Source of the DNA: an uncultured Campylobacter sp.
GTDB lineage: Bacteria; Campylobacterota; Campylobacteria; Campylobacterales; Campylobacteraceae
Length of the DNA: 64,000 nucleotides
NCBI GenBank assembly: GCA_934728065.1
Contig: CAKVDW010000001.1
Location: 62,001 to 126,000, forward strand
Reading direction: 5' to 3'
The first letter of the stretch is position 1, and each line of letters begins with the position of its first letter. Shown one piece after another: positions 16,759-26,433 of this stretch. Both the position numbers and the translations under genes were made by a program. Under the pieces are notes generated by a model that was not told the origin of the DNA, did not search any database, and worked only from the letters and a program-made list of their open reading frames with translations.

Positions 16759-17708
16759 AAAATTTAGCCTTAAATTCAGCAAATTTTGCGAAAAAATTCA
16801 TCTTTGGGTTGTGCGCCTTTACAAGCGTGGCATTAGCGAATTATAATGCTGATAGAATGCTCCAAGACACTCAAATTTGGGACATAAACAGAATTAACAA
16901 TATCGCTAATTATGGACAGTTTGGCAAGCTATGGACTACCTTGCAAGGCGAATACATAGCAACCATAGCTTTAATCGTGCTTATTTGCGTTCTAGCAGCT
17001 TTTGCACTTCATTATATGGTAATAGGACCAAAGCAATTTTCTCATCAAGGCAAAAAAATCTTTGCCTTTTCTCTTTTTGAGCGCAGCTTTCACTTTATTG
17101 CCGCGTTGTCGTGGGTGATTTTAGTGCCAACAGGGCTTATAATGATGTTTGGTTCTTATTTTGGTGGGGGTGTTTTTGTGCGCGTGTGTAAGAATTTGCA
17201 CGCCTTTGCCACAATACTTTTCATCATCGCCATTTTTCCTATGCTTTTTTGCTGGATTAAAAGAATGCTTCCAGCTAAATATGATTTAGAATGGATGATG
17301 ATAGTGGGCGGATATTTAAGCAAGGTTAAAAAGCCCGTTCCTGCGGGTAAATTTAACTTTGGGCAAAAGTCTTGGTATTATATAGCTGTTTTTGGTGGCT
17401 TTGTGATGATATTTACAGGTGGGTTTATGTATTTTCTTGATTTTAACTCAACCGCCATTCAAGGACTTTTTGGATTAAGCCAAATAGAGTTGCTAAGGCT
17501 GTGTGCTATCATTCATAATTTCTTAGGAATACTTTGTGCGACTTTTTTCTTTGTTCATATTTATATGGCTGTTTTTGCCATAAAAGGCAGCATTCATTCT
17601 ATGGTAACAGGCTATAAAGAAGAAGAAGAAGTTTATATCTTGCATTCTTATTGGTATAAAGAGTTAAGCAAGGACAAGAAAATTATGCCAAGTTATAGTT
17701 ACTCGTAA
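16755..17708 (+). CDS. fdhC: Formate dehydrogenase cytochrome b556 (gamma) subunit
   Basis: A 317-residue membrane subunit that anchors FdhAB and reduces menaquinone. It starts with a hydrophobic segment that may be a cleaved signal, then has four further strong membrane helices (at about residues 75-95, 115-140, 155-175 and 215-235 or later). Candidate haem-ligand histidines lie in ERSFHFIAAL, KNLHAFATIL and IIHNFLGILC / FFVHIYMA. The start overlaps fdhB by 4 bases. A poly-Glu EEEEVYILHSYWYKEL tail is cytoplasmic-looking. Confidence 0.92.
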   Translation: MKNLALNSANFAKKFIFGLCAFTSVALANYNADRMLQDTQIWDINRINNIANYGQFGKLWTTLQGEYIATIALIVLICVLAAFALHYMVIGPKQFSHQGKKIFAFSLFERSFHFIAALSWVILVPTGLIMMFGSYFGGGVFVRVCKNLHAFATILFIIAIFPMLFCWIKRMLPAKYDLEWMMIVGGYLSKVKKPVPAGKFNFGQKSWYYIAVFGGFVMIFTGGFMYFLDFNSTAIQGLFGLSQIELLRLCAIIHNFLGILCATFFFVHIYMAVFAIKGSIHSMVTGYKEEEEVYILHSYWYKELSKDKKIMPSYSYS

Positions 17709-17715
17709 GGCAAAG

Positions 17716-18408
17716 ATGAATAAAGAAATAGACATATCAAGGGCTTATTTTTACGAGTTTTTTTCCAAGCCCTTTTTATTTGTTACCAAAGAGCAAGACT
17801 TTGCTCTTTGGCTAAAACAAGCTGAAATTTTATCTTCAAATTTGCTTGATGAGAGTCTGGGAGAGAGTTTTAAATTTTTACTTGACTTTGATTTTGCTCG
17901 TTTTAAACAAGAGCAAAATGCGGTATTTTTTGATTTATCCTATGTTAATATCCCTTTGAGTGCTAGTTTTTATGATGAGGGGCGAGATGATGGGCAAATG
18001 AAATTAAGAGCAAGCGAACTTATTCGCAAGTCTAAATTTCGCAAAGATGAAAAATGTCGTCAAAGTGAAGATGAATTTGGCTTTATCTTTGCCTTTATCG
18101 CAAGTGCTTTAAAAGCTGATAATCTTGTTTGCGAGCAGCTTTTTAGGTATATACTTAATCCCGTGATTGATGAGTTTATGCAAAAGTTAGGTATTCATAA
18201 GAATTCATATTTTTATGCTCATTTGGCTAAGATTATGGAGGTATTTTTTGCGCAAGAAAGACTGTATCTTAATATCCAAGCTCCTGTAAAAAAAGAGGGA
18301 AAAAGCCTAGCGGACAAAGCATTAGAACGCTTACCTTATGAGCCACGCCTACCTACAAAATTCAGCAAAACAAATATGCAAGAACTTTCTTTAGCCGATA
18401 AACGCTAA
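17716..18408 (+). CDS. TorD/DmsD-family maturation chaperone of formate dehydrogenase
   Basis: A 230-residue all-helical protein 7 bases downstream of fdhC. The segment LPLSASFYDEGRDDGQ and the C-terminal helix region HKNSYFYAHLAKIMEVFFAQER resemble TorD/NarJ-type chaperones, which bind the Tat signal of a molybdoenzyme and hold it until cofactor insertion. Position at the end of the fdh operon points to FdhA as client. Sequence conservation in this family is low, so the family call is moderately confident and the client is inferred. Confidence 0.7.
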   Translation: MNKEIDISRAYFYEFFSKPFLFVTKEQDFALWLKQAEILSSNLLDESLGESFKFLLDFDFARFKQEQNAVFFDLSYVNIPLSASFYDEGRDDGQMKLRASELIRKSKFRKDEKCRQSEDEFGFIFAFIASALKADNLVCEQLFRYILNPVIDEFMQKLGIHKNSYFYAHLAKIMEVFFAQERLYLNIQAPVKKEGKSLADKALERLPYEPRLPTKFSKTNMQELSLADKR

Positions 18409-18509
18409 ATATAATTTATTTGATTTTAAATAAAACTTAAATTTTTTGCTTAAAATTAATTTACTCTAATTCATTAAAATACAAGATATTTTAATTTTGG
18501 AAAAAGCAA

Positions 18510-19208
18510 GTGCAAGAGTTGGTTTTTATGCAAGAAAAGCAAGCTTATCGTTATAACATCGATACTTTTTTGCTCTTTGATTTTGTTCGCCGAGCAAATG
18601 TTAAGGGCAGGGTGCTTGATGTGGGTTGCGGGTGTGGCATAATAGGCATTTTACTCAAGGCAAATTTTACAAGTATAGCTTTAAGTTTGCTTGACATTTT
18701 AAAACAAAACTGCATACTCACTCAAAAGAATTTAACCCAAAACAACATAAAAGCTGAGGTGATTTGTGCGGATTTTGCTGATTATAAAAATGATGAAAAA
18801 TTTGATTTTATCGTTTCAAATCCACCCTTTTACAGACAAGGAGCTATTGAATCAAAAAACAAAGCAAAAAAGCTTGCAAAATCTTCAAAATCCTTGAATT
18901 TAAAAAGTCTTTTAAATTCAAGCAATGCCTTACTTAAACCGCAAGGAAAGCTTTATTTTTGCTATGAAGCTGGGGCTTTACAAGAACTTTGCGCTGTTTT
19001 GCTTGAAAAAAAATTTAAGCTCACCAAACTTGTTTTTGTGCATAAAAATCAACACGAAAAGGCAAGACTTCTTTTGGTTGAGGCAAAAAAAAATTCCAAA
19101 AGTCCTTGCGAGATTTCAAGCCCTTTATTTGTATATGAGAACGAGTTTTTAAGCCAAAAAATGCAAGAAATTTACAAAAGTGTTAAGGTAAAAAGCATTG
19201 ATTTATAA
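18510..19208 (+). CDS. SAM-dependent methyltransferase, TrmN6-like
   Basis: A 232-residue class I methyltransferase. Motif I VLDVGCGCGIIGILL (about 36-50) binds S-adenosylmethionine, and the NPPF motif (VSNPPFYRQG, about 108-117) marks an adenine-N6 or related amino-group methylase. The N-terminal YRYNIDTFLLFDF matches the TrmN6/YfiC group that modifies A37 of tRNA-Val, but the target here is inferred. The start is GTG at 18510. It overlaps the next gene by 11 bases. The block from here to the HIT gene matches the C. jejuni order Cj0495-Cj0499. Confidence 0.82.
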   Translation: MQELVFMQEKQAYRYNIDTFLLFDFVRRANVKGRVLDVGCGCGIIGILLKANFTSIALSLLDILKQNCILTQKNLTQNNIKAEVICADFADYKNDEKFDFIVSNPPFYRQGAIESKNKAKKLAKSSKSLNLKSLLNSSNALLKPQGKLYFCYEAGALQELCAVLLEKKFKLTKLVFVHKNQHEKARLLLVEAKKNSKSPCEISSPLFVYENEFLSQKMQEIYKSVKVKSIDL

Positions 19209-19566
19209 AGATGGATTTAAATTTGCTTTTGATGAAAAAGCCTGCAAAAATTGTGGAGGAAAATGCTGCACGGGCGAAAGTGGCAACATTTTTGCTAATA
19301 AGGCAGAAATTGAACGGTTAAGAGTTCATTTTCAATTAGAAAAAGACGATTTTGAGGAAAAGTATTTAAGAAAGGTTGGGGTGCGTTATAGCTTTAAAGA
19401 GCTTGAATTTGAGGACGGATTTGCTTGCATTTTTTTTGACAGACAAAACAAGCAGTGCAGTATTTATGAACTTCGTCCGCAACAGTGTCGTTCGTTTCCA
19501 TTTTGGGAGTATTATAAAATACATAAAGAGGAGCTAGAAAAAGAATGTATCGGAGTTTGTTTTTAA
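19198..19566 (+). CDS. YkgJ-type cysteine-cluster protein (putative metal/Fe-S binding)
   Basis: A 122-residue protein with the YkgJ/UPF0153 cysteine pattern: CKNCGGKCCTGESG near residue 15, then C-IFFDRQNKQCSIYELRPQQCRSFPFWEYY. The conserved cysteines probably bind zinc or an iron-sulfur cluster; the biological role of the family is unresolved. The start is TTG at 19198, overlapping the methyltransferase stop; no ATG lies before the first cysteine group. It overlaps the following lipoprotein gene by 22 bases. Confidence 0.82.
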   Translation: MIYKDGFKFAFDEKACKNCGGKCCTGESGNIFANKAEIERLRVHFQLEKDDFEEKYLRKVGVRYSFKELEFEDGFACIFFDRQNKQCSIYELRPQQCRSFPFWEYYKIHKEELEKECIGVCF

Positions 19567-20873
19567 TCATTGCCGTTTTATCCTTTAATGCTTGCACCTT
19601 TGTAAAGGAAGCAAGGTCTAAAAGCGTTTATTCTTATGCTAGAGCTTATGAGCAAATGGAGCAAATTACTGAAAACCAGGAATTTGATAGCCTCGTCATT
19701 AAGGCATACAGCTATGAAAAAATAGGAGCTTTTAAAGAGGCTAGAGATATATTTTTAAAGCTTTTTAAAGATTATCATAATGCTGATATACTTGAAAATG
19801 CTTTTATGATTAGCTTAATGAATGGCTTGGACAAACAAGATGAGCTTAACACGCTTGCCAAACCATTTTTGAAAAAAAGCCCCTCATTAACAAGACTTAG
19901 CGTGATTTATCATCTGCAAAGAAATGAATTTAACACAGCTCAAAGTTTGATTGAAAATCTTATAAAACGCGACAAGGATTTTAGAAATTATGAAATTTTA
20001 GGTGATTTGCATTTAAGAAAACAACAGTTTAACCTTGCTTTAACGCATTATAAAAAGAGTAAGGCATTTTTGCCAGAAAGTGCCTCTCCTAATGAGGTGC
20101 TTACTTTAAAGATTGCTGAAATGCAACTTTTGCTCAAACAGCCTCAAAAAGCAAAAAAAGAGCTTGAAAGCTTTGTAGATGAACTTGTTTGCACGCCTAG
20201 AGTTTGTCTTTTGCTGGCTAAAATTTATGATGATGAAAAAAATAAATCAAAGCTAGAAGACCTTTATATCAAACTTTATCAAGGCACAAATGACAAAATT
20301 TTCATTCGCGCTTTAATGCAGGGTTTAATCGATGAAAAAAGGCATAAAAAAGCGTTAGAAATAGCTCTTACTTATGATATTGATGATGAGCTTGTTTTGT
20401 ATTTATATCAAAATTTAGGCAAATTTAAAGAAGCCAAAGAATTTGCCTTAGAGCTTTATAAGAAAAATAACAACAAAATTTATTTGCTTACCGCCGCTGT
20501 TATGGAATTTGAAGAAGCGACAAAACAAAAGAAAATCAACAAAGACCTTTTAAATTCTGTGGTGTATAAATTTGAAGAAGGCATTGATGAACAAAGTGAA
20601 GCCTTGTTTTTGAATTATTATGGATATTTGTTGATTGATTATGATTTAGACATTAAAAAGGGTATAGACATTGTTTTAAAGGCTTTGGCAAGAGAACCAG
20701 ATAATTTGTTTTATTTGGATTCTTTATCTTGGGGTTATTACAAACAAGGAGACTGCAATAAGGCTTGGGATATAATGCTTAAAACAATGCACAATGAGGA
20801 ATTTATTAGTTCTGAGGAGTCAAAAGAGCATATACAAGCCATTAAACAGTGTCTAATCAAGGATAAAAAATGA
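19545..20873 (+). CDS. TPR-repeat lipoprotein
   Basis: A 442-residue predicted lipoprotein. The signal peptide [17 protein letters not shown] ends in a lipobox Cys at about residue 17. The rest consists of degenerate tetratricopeptide helices (for example [24 protein letters not shown] and [26 protein letters not shown]), which usually form protein-binding scaffolds. No enzymatic motif is visible. The equivalent C. jejuni gene (Cj0497) is also an uncharacterised lipoprotein. It overlaps genes on both sides, so it belongs to the same transcript as trpC. Confidence 0.8.
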   Translation: MYRSLFLIIAVLSFNACTFVKEARSKSVYSYARAYEQMEQITENQEFDSLVIKAYSYEKIGAFKEARDIFLKLFKDYHNADILENAFMISLMNGLDKQDELNTLAKPFLKKSPSLTRLSVIYHLQRNEFNTAQSLIENLIKRDKDFRNYEILGDLHLRKQQFNLALTHYKKSKAFLPESASPNEVLTLKIAEMQLLLKQPQKAKKELESFVDELVCTPRVCLLLAKIYDDEKNKSKLEDLYIKLYQGTNDKIFIRALMQGLIDEKRHKKALEIALTYDIDDELVLYLYQNLGKFKEAKEFALELYKKNNNKIYLLTAAVMEFEEATKQKKINKDLLNSVVYKFEEGIDEQSEALFLNYYGYLLIDYDLDIKKGIDIVLKALAREPDNLFYLDSLSWGYYKQGDCNKAWDIMLKTMHNEEFISSEESKEHIQAIKQCLIKDKK

Positions 20874-21646
20874 TTTTGGACGAAATTTTTTCTCAAAGCA
20901 GGAAAGATTTGGCTATAAAAAAAGAAGAAATTCCATATCAAAGTTTAGAAAAGCTTTGTGTGGATAAAAAGCCAAAAAATGTTATTTCAGCCTTAAAGAA
21001 AAGTCAAAATAAATTCAACATAATCGCTGAAGTAAAAAAAGCAAGCCCAAGTAAGGGTGTCATTAGGGAGGATTTTAACCCCTTAAGTATAGCGCAAAAT
21101 TATGAAAAAAATGAGGCAGCAGCCCTTTCTGTTTTAACGCAAAAGCATTATTTTATGGGAGATTTAGCCTTTTTACAAGGGATTTCTAAAAGTGCCAAAG
21201 TGCCTGTTTTACGCAAAGATTTTATTTTTGATGAGTATCAAATTTTGGAGTCTTTGGCTTTTGGAGCGGATTTTATTTTGTTAATAGCAAGAGTTTTTGA
21301 TGAAAAGGAGCTTAAAAGGCTTGCAGACTTTGCCAAAGGCTTAAAGCTTGAAATTTTGTTTGAAATTCACAACCAAGAGGACTTGCAAAAGTCTTTATTT
21401 GCCAATGCTCATATTATAGGTGTAAATCACAGAGATTTGAGCGATTTTTCTATGAATATGAAACTTTGTGAAGAGCTTTTGCCACAAATTCCACCTCAAA
21501 TCATCAAGGTAGCTGAAAGTGGGCTTGATAACAAGAGCGTCTTGTTGAATTTAGATGATTTGGGTGTTGATGCTTTTTTGATAGGAGAATATTTTATGCG
21601 CCAAAATGATGAGGGCAAGGCTTTAAAAGCTTTTGTTCAAAGGTAA
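20870..21646 (+). CDS. trpC: Indole-3-glycerol phosphate synthase
   Basis: A 258-residue TIM barrel converting CdRP to indole-3-glycerol phosphate in tryptophan synthesis. Characteristic segments are [19 protein letters not shown] (catalytic Lys), [57 protein letters not shown] and [10 protein letters not shown]. It is stand-alone, not fused to TrpF. Other trp genes are not nearby; the same isolated position occurs in C. jejuni. It overlaps the lipoprotein stop by 4 bases (ATGA). Confidence 0.96.
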   Translation: MILDEIFSQSRKDLAIKKEEIPYQSLEKLCVDKKPKNVISALKKSQNKFNIIAEVKKASPSKGVIREDFNPLSIAQNYEKNEAAALSVLTQKHYFMGDLAFLQGISKSAKVPVLRKDFIFDEYQILESLAFGADFILLIARVFDEKELKRLADFAKGLKLEILFEIHNQEDLQKSLFANAHIIGVNHRDLSDFSMNMKLCEELLPQIPPQIIKVAESGLDNKSVLLNLDDLGVDAFLIGEYFMRQNDEGKALKAFVQR

Positions 21647-21648
21647 AA

Positions 21649-22131
21649 ATGCAATATCTTTACGCACCTTGGAGACAGCAGTATTTTAACGAGGACAAAA
21701 GCATTTGCCCCTTTTGCCTAAAAGAACAAGAAAATGATGAAAAAAGAGGCATTATCTTTAGGGCAAAATTTTGTTTTGGGGTGATGAATTTGTATCCTTA
21801 TTCGCCCGGACATTTTATGGTCATTCCTTACAAGCACGAAGAAGAAATTGAAAAATTAGAGCTTGAAATTTGGCAAGAAATGAGTTATTATGTTCGCAGT
21901 GGCGTTGGCATACTCAAGGATAAGCTTAAAGCAAAAGGCGTAAATATAGGTATGAATTTGGGCGAGCAAGCAGGAGCTGGCATTGCTAAGCATTGCCACT
22001 ACCATTTAGTGCCTCGTTGGAATGGAGATACAAATTTTATCACCACCATAGCCCAAACAAGAGTTTGCGGTAAAGATTTAGATGAAATTTATAAAATATT
22101 ACGAGCAGAGTTTTTAAAAACGCCTAACTAG
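21649..22131 (+). CDS. HIT-family hydrolase
   Basis: A 160-residue histidine-triad protein. The catalytic motif HCHYHLVPRW (about residues 117-126) matches H-x-H-x-H-x-x. Upstream CPFCLKEQEND may form a zinc site and SPGHFMVIPYKHEEEIEKL is the substrate-binding strand region, as in the Ap4A phosphorylase-like branch (Asp/Glu-tRNA or dinucleoside polyphosphate hydrolases). The exact substrate is not deducible. It follows trpC by 2 bases, and its TAG lies inside a hairpin shared with the ftsZ stop. Confidence 0.85.
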   Translation: MQYLYAPWRQQYFNEDKSICPFCLKEQENDEKRGIIFRAKFCFGVMNLYPYSPGHFMVIPYKHEEEIEKLELEIWQEMSYYVRSGVGILKDKLKAKGVNIGMNLGEQAGAGIAKHCHYHLVPRWNGDTNFITTIAQTRVCGKDLDEIYKILRAEFLKTPN

Positions 22132-22153
22132 ACAAGCAAATTTCTTGTCTAGT
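22127..22153. terminator. Bidirectional terminator-like hairpin spanning the HIT and ftsZ stops
   Basis: Perfect 10-base arms ACTAGACAAG (22127-22136) and CTTGTCTAGT (22144-22153), 7-base loop. The left arm contains the HIT gene stop TAG and the right arm contains the ftsZ stop. A T-run follows only on the reverse strand. Confidence 0.65.
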
Positions 22154-23273
22154 CCATTTGGCGGCGTAAAAAAGCTGGACTATCTAAATACTGAATAGTC
22201 TCTTCATCATTATGAGTGCCTGTTCTGCCCAAGCTTACATAAGGCATTTTTTTGGCTTCTCTTTCTTCTTTAGTGGCATTTTGCGTGGCTTGGTCTTGAT
22301 ATTCAAAGCCTGTAACTATAATGGTTACTTCTATTTTATCCTCTTCTATGTCATCATCTGCGTTAATGCCGTATTTAAAGGTTACATTTTCATTAAGGAT
22401 TTCTTGCAAACTTTTTGCTGCATTTACTATTTGCACAAAAGGAAATTTTGGATTGTTTTTAAAATGAACGATGACACCCTTAGCATTTTTGATATCTAGG
22501 CTATCAAGGAGAGGAGATTCAAGAGCGTTATTTAGGGCTTCAACAGCAGCACTAGGTCCGCTAGCTTCTCCCATTCCCATTAAAGCTAAACCTCTATGAC
22601 TCATAATGGCTTTAACATCAGCAAAATCCACATTAACACGACTGTTTTCCAAAAGTATAGAAACCATTCCTTTTACAGCCTTGCCTAAAATATCGTCAAT
22701 GAGTATATAAGTTTCATCAAAGCCCACATTTTTATCTATAAGGTTTAAAACCCTATCATTTTGTATCACAAGTATGGAATCGCTTTCCTTTTTAAGCTCT
22801 ATTAAACCAGCTTCAGCGAGTTCTTTTTTCTTTTTTCCCTCATAATCAAAAGGCATAGTTACCACAGAAACAGTCAAAGCCCCAACTTCTTTTGCCGCTC
22901 GTGCCACAACAGGACTTGCACCCGTTCCTGTGCCTCCTCCAAGCCCAGAAGCGATGAATACTATATCACTTTGCTCAAGAATGGCTTTGATTTCTTCAAA
23001 ATTTTCCTTTGCGCTTTCATTGCCTATTTGAGGGTTACCACCAGCTCCTAAGCCTTTTGTGATTTTTTCTCCAAGCTGAATTTTAGTTTTAGCTAAATTA
23101 GCTGCAAGGTGCTGTCCATCGGTATTAGCGGCAATCAAATCCAAGTTATCATAAGATGATAGTCCCATTTTTATCATGTGGTCTATCATATTGCTGCCAC
23201 CACCACCACAACCGATGATTTTAATCTTCGCACCCTTTGTGCGTCCAGCCTCTTCAACTGTAAATTCGTCCAT
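22149..23273 (-). CDS. ftsZ: Cell division protein FtsZ
   Basis: A 374-residue tubulin-like GTPase that forms the cytokinetic ring. Visible are the N-terminal GCGGGGSNMIDHM nucleotide loop, the tubulin signature SGLGGGTGTGASPVVA (about 108-123), the T7-type VNVDFADVK region and the C-terminal conserved peptide SPAFLRRQMD that binds FtsA. It lies 15 bases downstream of ftsA in an apparent foldase-ftsA-ftsZ operon. Confidence 0.98.
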   Translation of the reverse strand: MDEFTVEEAGRTKGAKIKIIGCGGGGSNMIDHMIKMGLSSYDNLDLIAANTDGQHLAANLAKTKIQLGEKITKGLGAGGNPQIGNESAKENFEEIKAILEQSDIVFIASGLGGGTGTGASPVVARAAKEVGALTVSVVTMPFDYEGKKKKELAEAGLIELKKESDSILVIQNDRVLNLIDKNVGFDETYILIDDILGKAVKGMVSILLENSRVNVDFADVKAIMSHRGLALMGMGEASGPSAAVEALNNALESPLLDSLDIKNAKGVIVHFKNNPKFPFVQIVNAAKSLQEILNENVTFKYGINADDDIEEDKIEVTIIVTGFEYQDQATQNATKEEREAKKMPYVSLGRTGTHNDEETIQYLDSPAFLRRQMD

Positions 23274-23288
23274 AATAACTGCTCCTAA

Positions 23289-24677
23289 TTAAAATTGATT
23301 GACAATTTTATGCCAAATTTTAAGTAAAGGACTTTCCTTTTCTTTTTTTGGTGTCAATTCTAACAAATTTTCATTTACTGCTATTGTATCATTTTCTTGT
23401 GAATTTTCATTAAGAATTTCATTTTTTTCTTCTTTTATAGGTGTAAATTCCTGTTTTATGGGTTCATTGTAAAGCATTTCTTCGCCTTTACATCGCAATC
23501 TTTGATTTGAATCAAGCTCATAAGGCGTGAAATATCCAGCTTCATACAAACAAAGTCCAACCACACAAGTGTATTCAGGGTCTTTAAGCACTTCATCAAA
23601 GCTAGATATAAAGTTATCTCTAGCACTAGCGATACGAACAGCCTTTTTGTCAAATATAGCTGTGGCTAGTTTATCAAGTCCTGCAAGCTTTGTCATACCT
23701 CCAGTTAATACGACTCCAGCACCAGCACTTCTAGCAAGTTGAGTTTCGCTTAAAATTTTAGCAAGCAACATTAAAGTTTCCTCAGCCCTTGAGTAAATGA
23801 CTGTGGATATACTGCCTAAATTACACTCAACGACCTTGCTTTCATCGCCCATTGATGGAACTTGTATGATTTTTTCTGGCTCTTGTCCTAAATTTGCGTA
23901 AGAAAGCTTTATATTTTCAGCCTCTTTTAACGGAGTATGCAAGGCTATGCTTAAATCCTGCGTTATATTCAAAGAACCGATTTGCAAGCATTCGTTGTAA
24001 CGGATAGAATTTCCCAAATGAATGACTATATCACAAATCGCCCCACCCATATCTATAAGGATAGTGCCAAGTTCTTTTTCGCTTTCATCTAAACAAGCTA
24101 TGGCTGAAGCATAGCCTGAAAGCACAAGGTTACTTACCTTTAAATCAGCAAGTTCAACAGCTTTTTTGAGATTTTTAATGTGAGCTTCTTGAGAAATAAC
24201 AATATGCGTTGAAACCTCAAGTCTTTTTCCGCTCATACCCAAAGGGTCTTCAACATAATCAATATCATTGACCTTAAAATTATAAGGCAAAACGTGAATA
24301 ATCTCATAGCCATTAGGGATATTAGCTTTAATTTTAGCATCCAAAACAGCTCTTTGAATTTCTTTTATGCCTATTTCTCCGCCATTAGGATTGATGACTA
24401 ATCCGGGACTTTCCACATATCTTGTATAAGCACCAGAAATAGAAACGACAACCTTATCAAAATGTTGCACGCCAGACATCATTTGGACATTTGCTACGGC
24501 TTGTTGTATAGATTTTGCGGCAAGTTCTATATTTGTGATAGCGCCTTTTTTAACGCCTTGAGTTTTGGATTTACCATAACCTATAATAGTAAGTTCTTCT
24601 TTATCGTTCTCAAAATTTTTTTTAGTCAAAATCACACAAGTTTGCGTTGAACCTAAATCAATGCCTAAAATATTCAA
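23289..24677 (-). CDS. ftsA: Cell division protein FtsA
   Basis: A 462-residue actin-like ATPase that tethers FtsZ to the membrane. The N-terminal ILGIDLGSTQTCVI phosphate-1 loop, the GTILIDMGGAICDI phosphate-2 loop and VVLTGGMTKLAG adenosine motif are present. The last residues, SPLLKIWHKIVNQF, form the expected amphipathic membrane-targeting helix. The start is TTG at 24677, whose TTGA overlaps the upstream gene stop, suggesting translational coupling and modest expression relative to ftsZ. Confidence 0.96.
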   Translation of the reverse strand: MNILGIDLGSTQTCVILTKKNFENDKEELTIIGYGKSKTQGVKKGAITNIELAAKSIQQAVANVQMMSGVQHFDKVVVSISGAYTRYVESPGLVINPNGGEIGIKEIQRAVLDAKIKANIPNGYEIIHVLPYNFKVNDIDYVEDPLGMSGKRLEVSTHIVISQEAHIKNLKKAVELADLKVSNLVLSGYASAIACLDESEKELGTILIDMGGAICDIVIHLGNSIRYNECLQIGSLNITQDLSIALHTPLKEAENIKLSYANLGQEPEKIIQVPSMGDESKVVECNLGSISTVIYSRAEETLMLLAKILSETQLARSAGAGVVLTGGMTKLAGLDKLATAIFDKKAVRIASARDNFISSFDEVLKDPEYTCVVGLCLYEAGYFTPYELDSNQRLRCKGEEMLYNEPIKQEFTPIKEEKNEILNENSQENDTIAVNENLLELTPKKEKESPLLKIWHKIVNQF

Positions 24678-26173
24678 TTCTTTTCCTTTACATAATAAAT
24701 TTCCACAGGATATTTTTTCTTAAGCTCGCTTATAAGCTCGCGCCTAAGTTCGCTCGCTTTTATGTTTTTGATATTTTGCTCAAGGGTTTGTCTGTATTCT
24801 TGTAATTTAGCGTTGTTAAGCAAATTTTGAGCATTAATGCTGTAAAGTATAGCCTTATCATTAAACAAAACATAAGATTTAGTTTCATTAGAATTAAACA
24901 CATTCATCAAAAACAAACTAAACTCTGTGTCATTCATCACGCTTTGACTTACTCTTTCTTCAATTCTTTGAGTATCTCTGCTGACCGAGCCTATATTTTT
25001 GCCCTTAAAATTTTTTAAAGCAAGTTCAGCTTTTTTTGCTAAAGCCTCTTTTTGTTTTTGAGCCTTATAAAGCGGTAAAACTTCAGCTCTTGCCTCTTCA
25101 AAAGTCTTTGTTCGCGCTGGATTGATAGAGTTTATCCTTACTATCATATAGCCGTTTTGTCCATTTTGCTCAAAAGCAAAGGGCTTGAGTATCATTTTAG
25201 CTTTGGCTGAGCTAAAAAGCTCTATTGGGTAATACACATCGTTATCGCTAATGTTTTTATCTTGTTGGAAGTTAAGTTCTTTTTTGTTTAAAGCCAAATA
25301 AGCCTTATTTGCCTCATCTTTGATTTGCTCCAAAGCATAAGGCACAGCTATATCTTTTTTTGCATCCTCAAAGCTTAAAATTTTACCGCTAAAATCCGTG
25401 TAAGACTGTTTATTTTTCTCATAAAATGCCCTTAAATCTTGCTCATTTATATTATCTTTTTTTATGGGTAAAAAATAAGTTGAAATTTCATAATGCTTGT
25501 TTGTCTTAAATTCCTCTTTATACTCAAGCCAAAGTTTATTTAAAGCGTTTTCATCTACGCTTGTGTCCGTGTTTTCATCTGCTTTAATAAGCTGTATGCT
25601 TAAAACATCTTGCATAAAGAAATTTGAAGCCAGCATTTGAAATTCATTTTCCCTCACAGGCAAATCAAAAAGCGCGTTTAACTTTCTTAAAACTATGCTG
25701 TCTGCTAAAATTTGCTCATAATCCTTAGTGCTTATGTTGTTTTGCGCAAGGAGATTATAATATATATTTTTATCAAAACTTCCATTAATATCAGCAAATT
25801 CTTTATCAGCAATCAAAAGGCTAATCACTTCATCTTCGCTAGTGCCTATGCCAAGCTCTTTGGCAAAGCTAAGTAAAAGCTTATCCTCAACCAAGCTTTG
25901 CAAGGCTATAATGTCAAGCCCTTGTTCTTTAGCTTGTTGTTCGGTCAGTGTGCCATCGCTAATTTGCCTGTAATAATCAAACACCTGCGAAAATCTTCTA
26001 TTAAGCTCTAAAAAGCTTATCTTTTCGCCACCGACCTTAGCTGCTGATGAGCTTCGAGCAAGATTAAAATCATAAGCCCCCCAGCCAACAAAACCAGCAC
26101 CAACAAAGGCTATGGTGCTAATCCAAATCGTAATAACAAGCCATTTTCTGTGTTTTTGCATCCAAGTAATCAT
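24674..26173 (-). CDS. Membrane-anchored periplasmic peptidyl-prolyl isomerase/foldase (PpiD/SurA type)
   Basis: A 499-residue protein with one N-terminal membrane anchor (about residues 12-33, WLVITIWISTIAFVGAGFVGWG), then a SurA-N-like chaperone domain (VGGEKISFLELNRRFSQVFDYYRQ... ALQSLVEDKLLLSFAKELGI) and a region resembling a degraded parvulin domain. It probably assists folding of outer-membrane proteins at the periplasmic face. The family usually has a clear parvulin motif; here I cannot point to intact catalytic residues, so it may be a chaperone only. It matches C. jejuni Cj0694, upstream of ftsA there too. Confidence 0.8.
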   Translation of the reverse strand: MITWMQKHRKWLVITIWISTIAFVGAGFVGWGAYDFNLARSSSAAKVGGEKISFLELNRRFSQVFDYYRQISDGTLTEQQAKEQGLDIIALQSLVEDKLLLSFAKELGIGTSEDEVISLLIADKEFADINGSFDKNIYYNLLAQNNISTKDYEQILADSIVLRKLNALFDLPVRENEFQMLASNFFMQDVLSIQLIKADENTDTSVDENALNKLWLEYKEEFKTNKHYEISTYFLPIKKDNINEQDLRAFYEKNKQSYTDFSGKILSFEDAKKDIAVPYALEQIKDEANKAYLALNKKELNFQQDKNISDNDVYYPIELFSSAKAKMILKPFAFEQNGQNGYMIVRINSINPARTKTFEEARAEVLPLYKAQKQKEALAKKAELALKNFKGKNIGSVSRDTQRIEERVSQSVMNDTEFSLFLMNVFNSNETKSYVLFNDKAILYSINAQNLLNNAKLQEYRQTLEQNIKNIKASELRRELISELKKKYPVEIYYVKEKN

Positions 26174-26433
26174 TAATATTTCCTAAAATTTTTAAAAAGT
26201 ATTTGACCCTAATAGCGATTAATTAAAGTTTAAATACCATAAATTTATATTTTCTCGCCATTATACCATAAAATTTTTAAATAAAGTGTATAAATAAGCT
26301 TATTTTTCTTGTTTTACCTTAAGTATTTTGAACAAATTGCAATTTTTGTTAAAAAGGCATTGTAAATTCAACAAAATATAAGCTAAAAAGCATTACAATT
26401 TGTTCTCAAAAAAGACAAATTTTAAGGGTAGAA

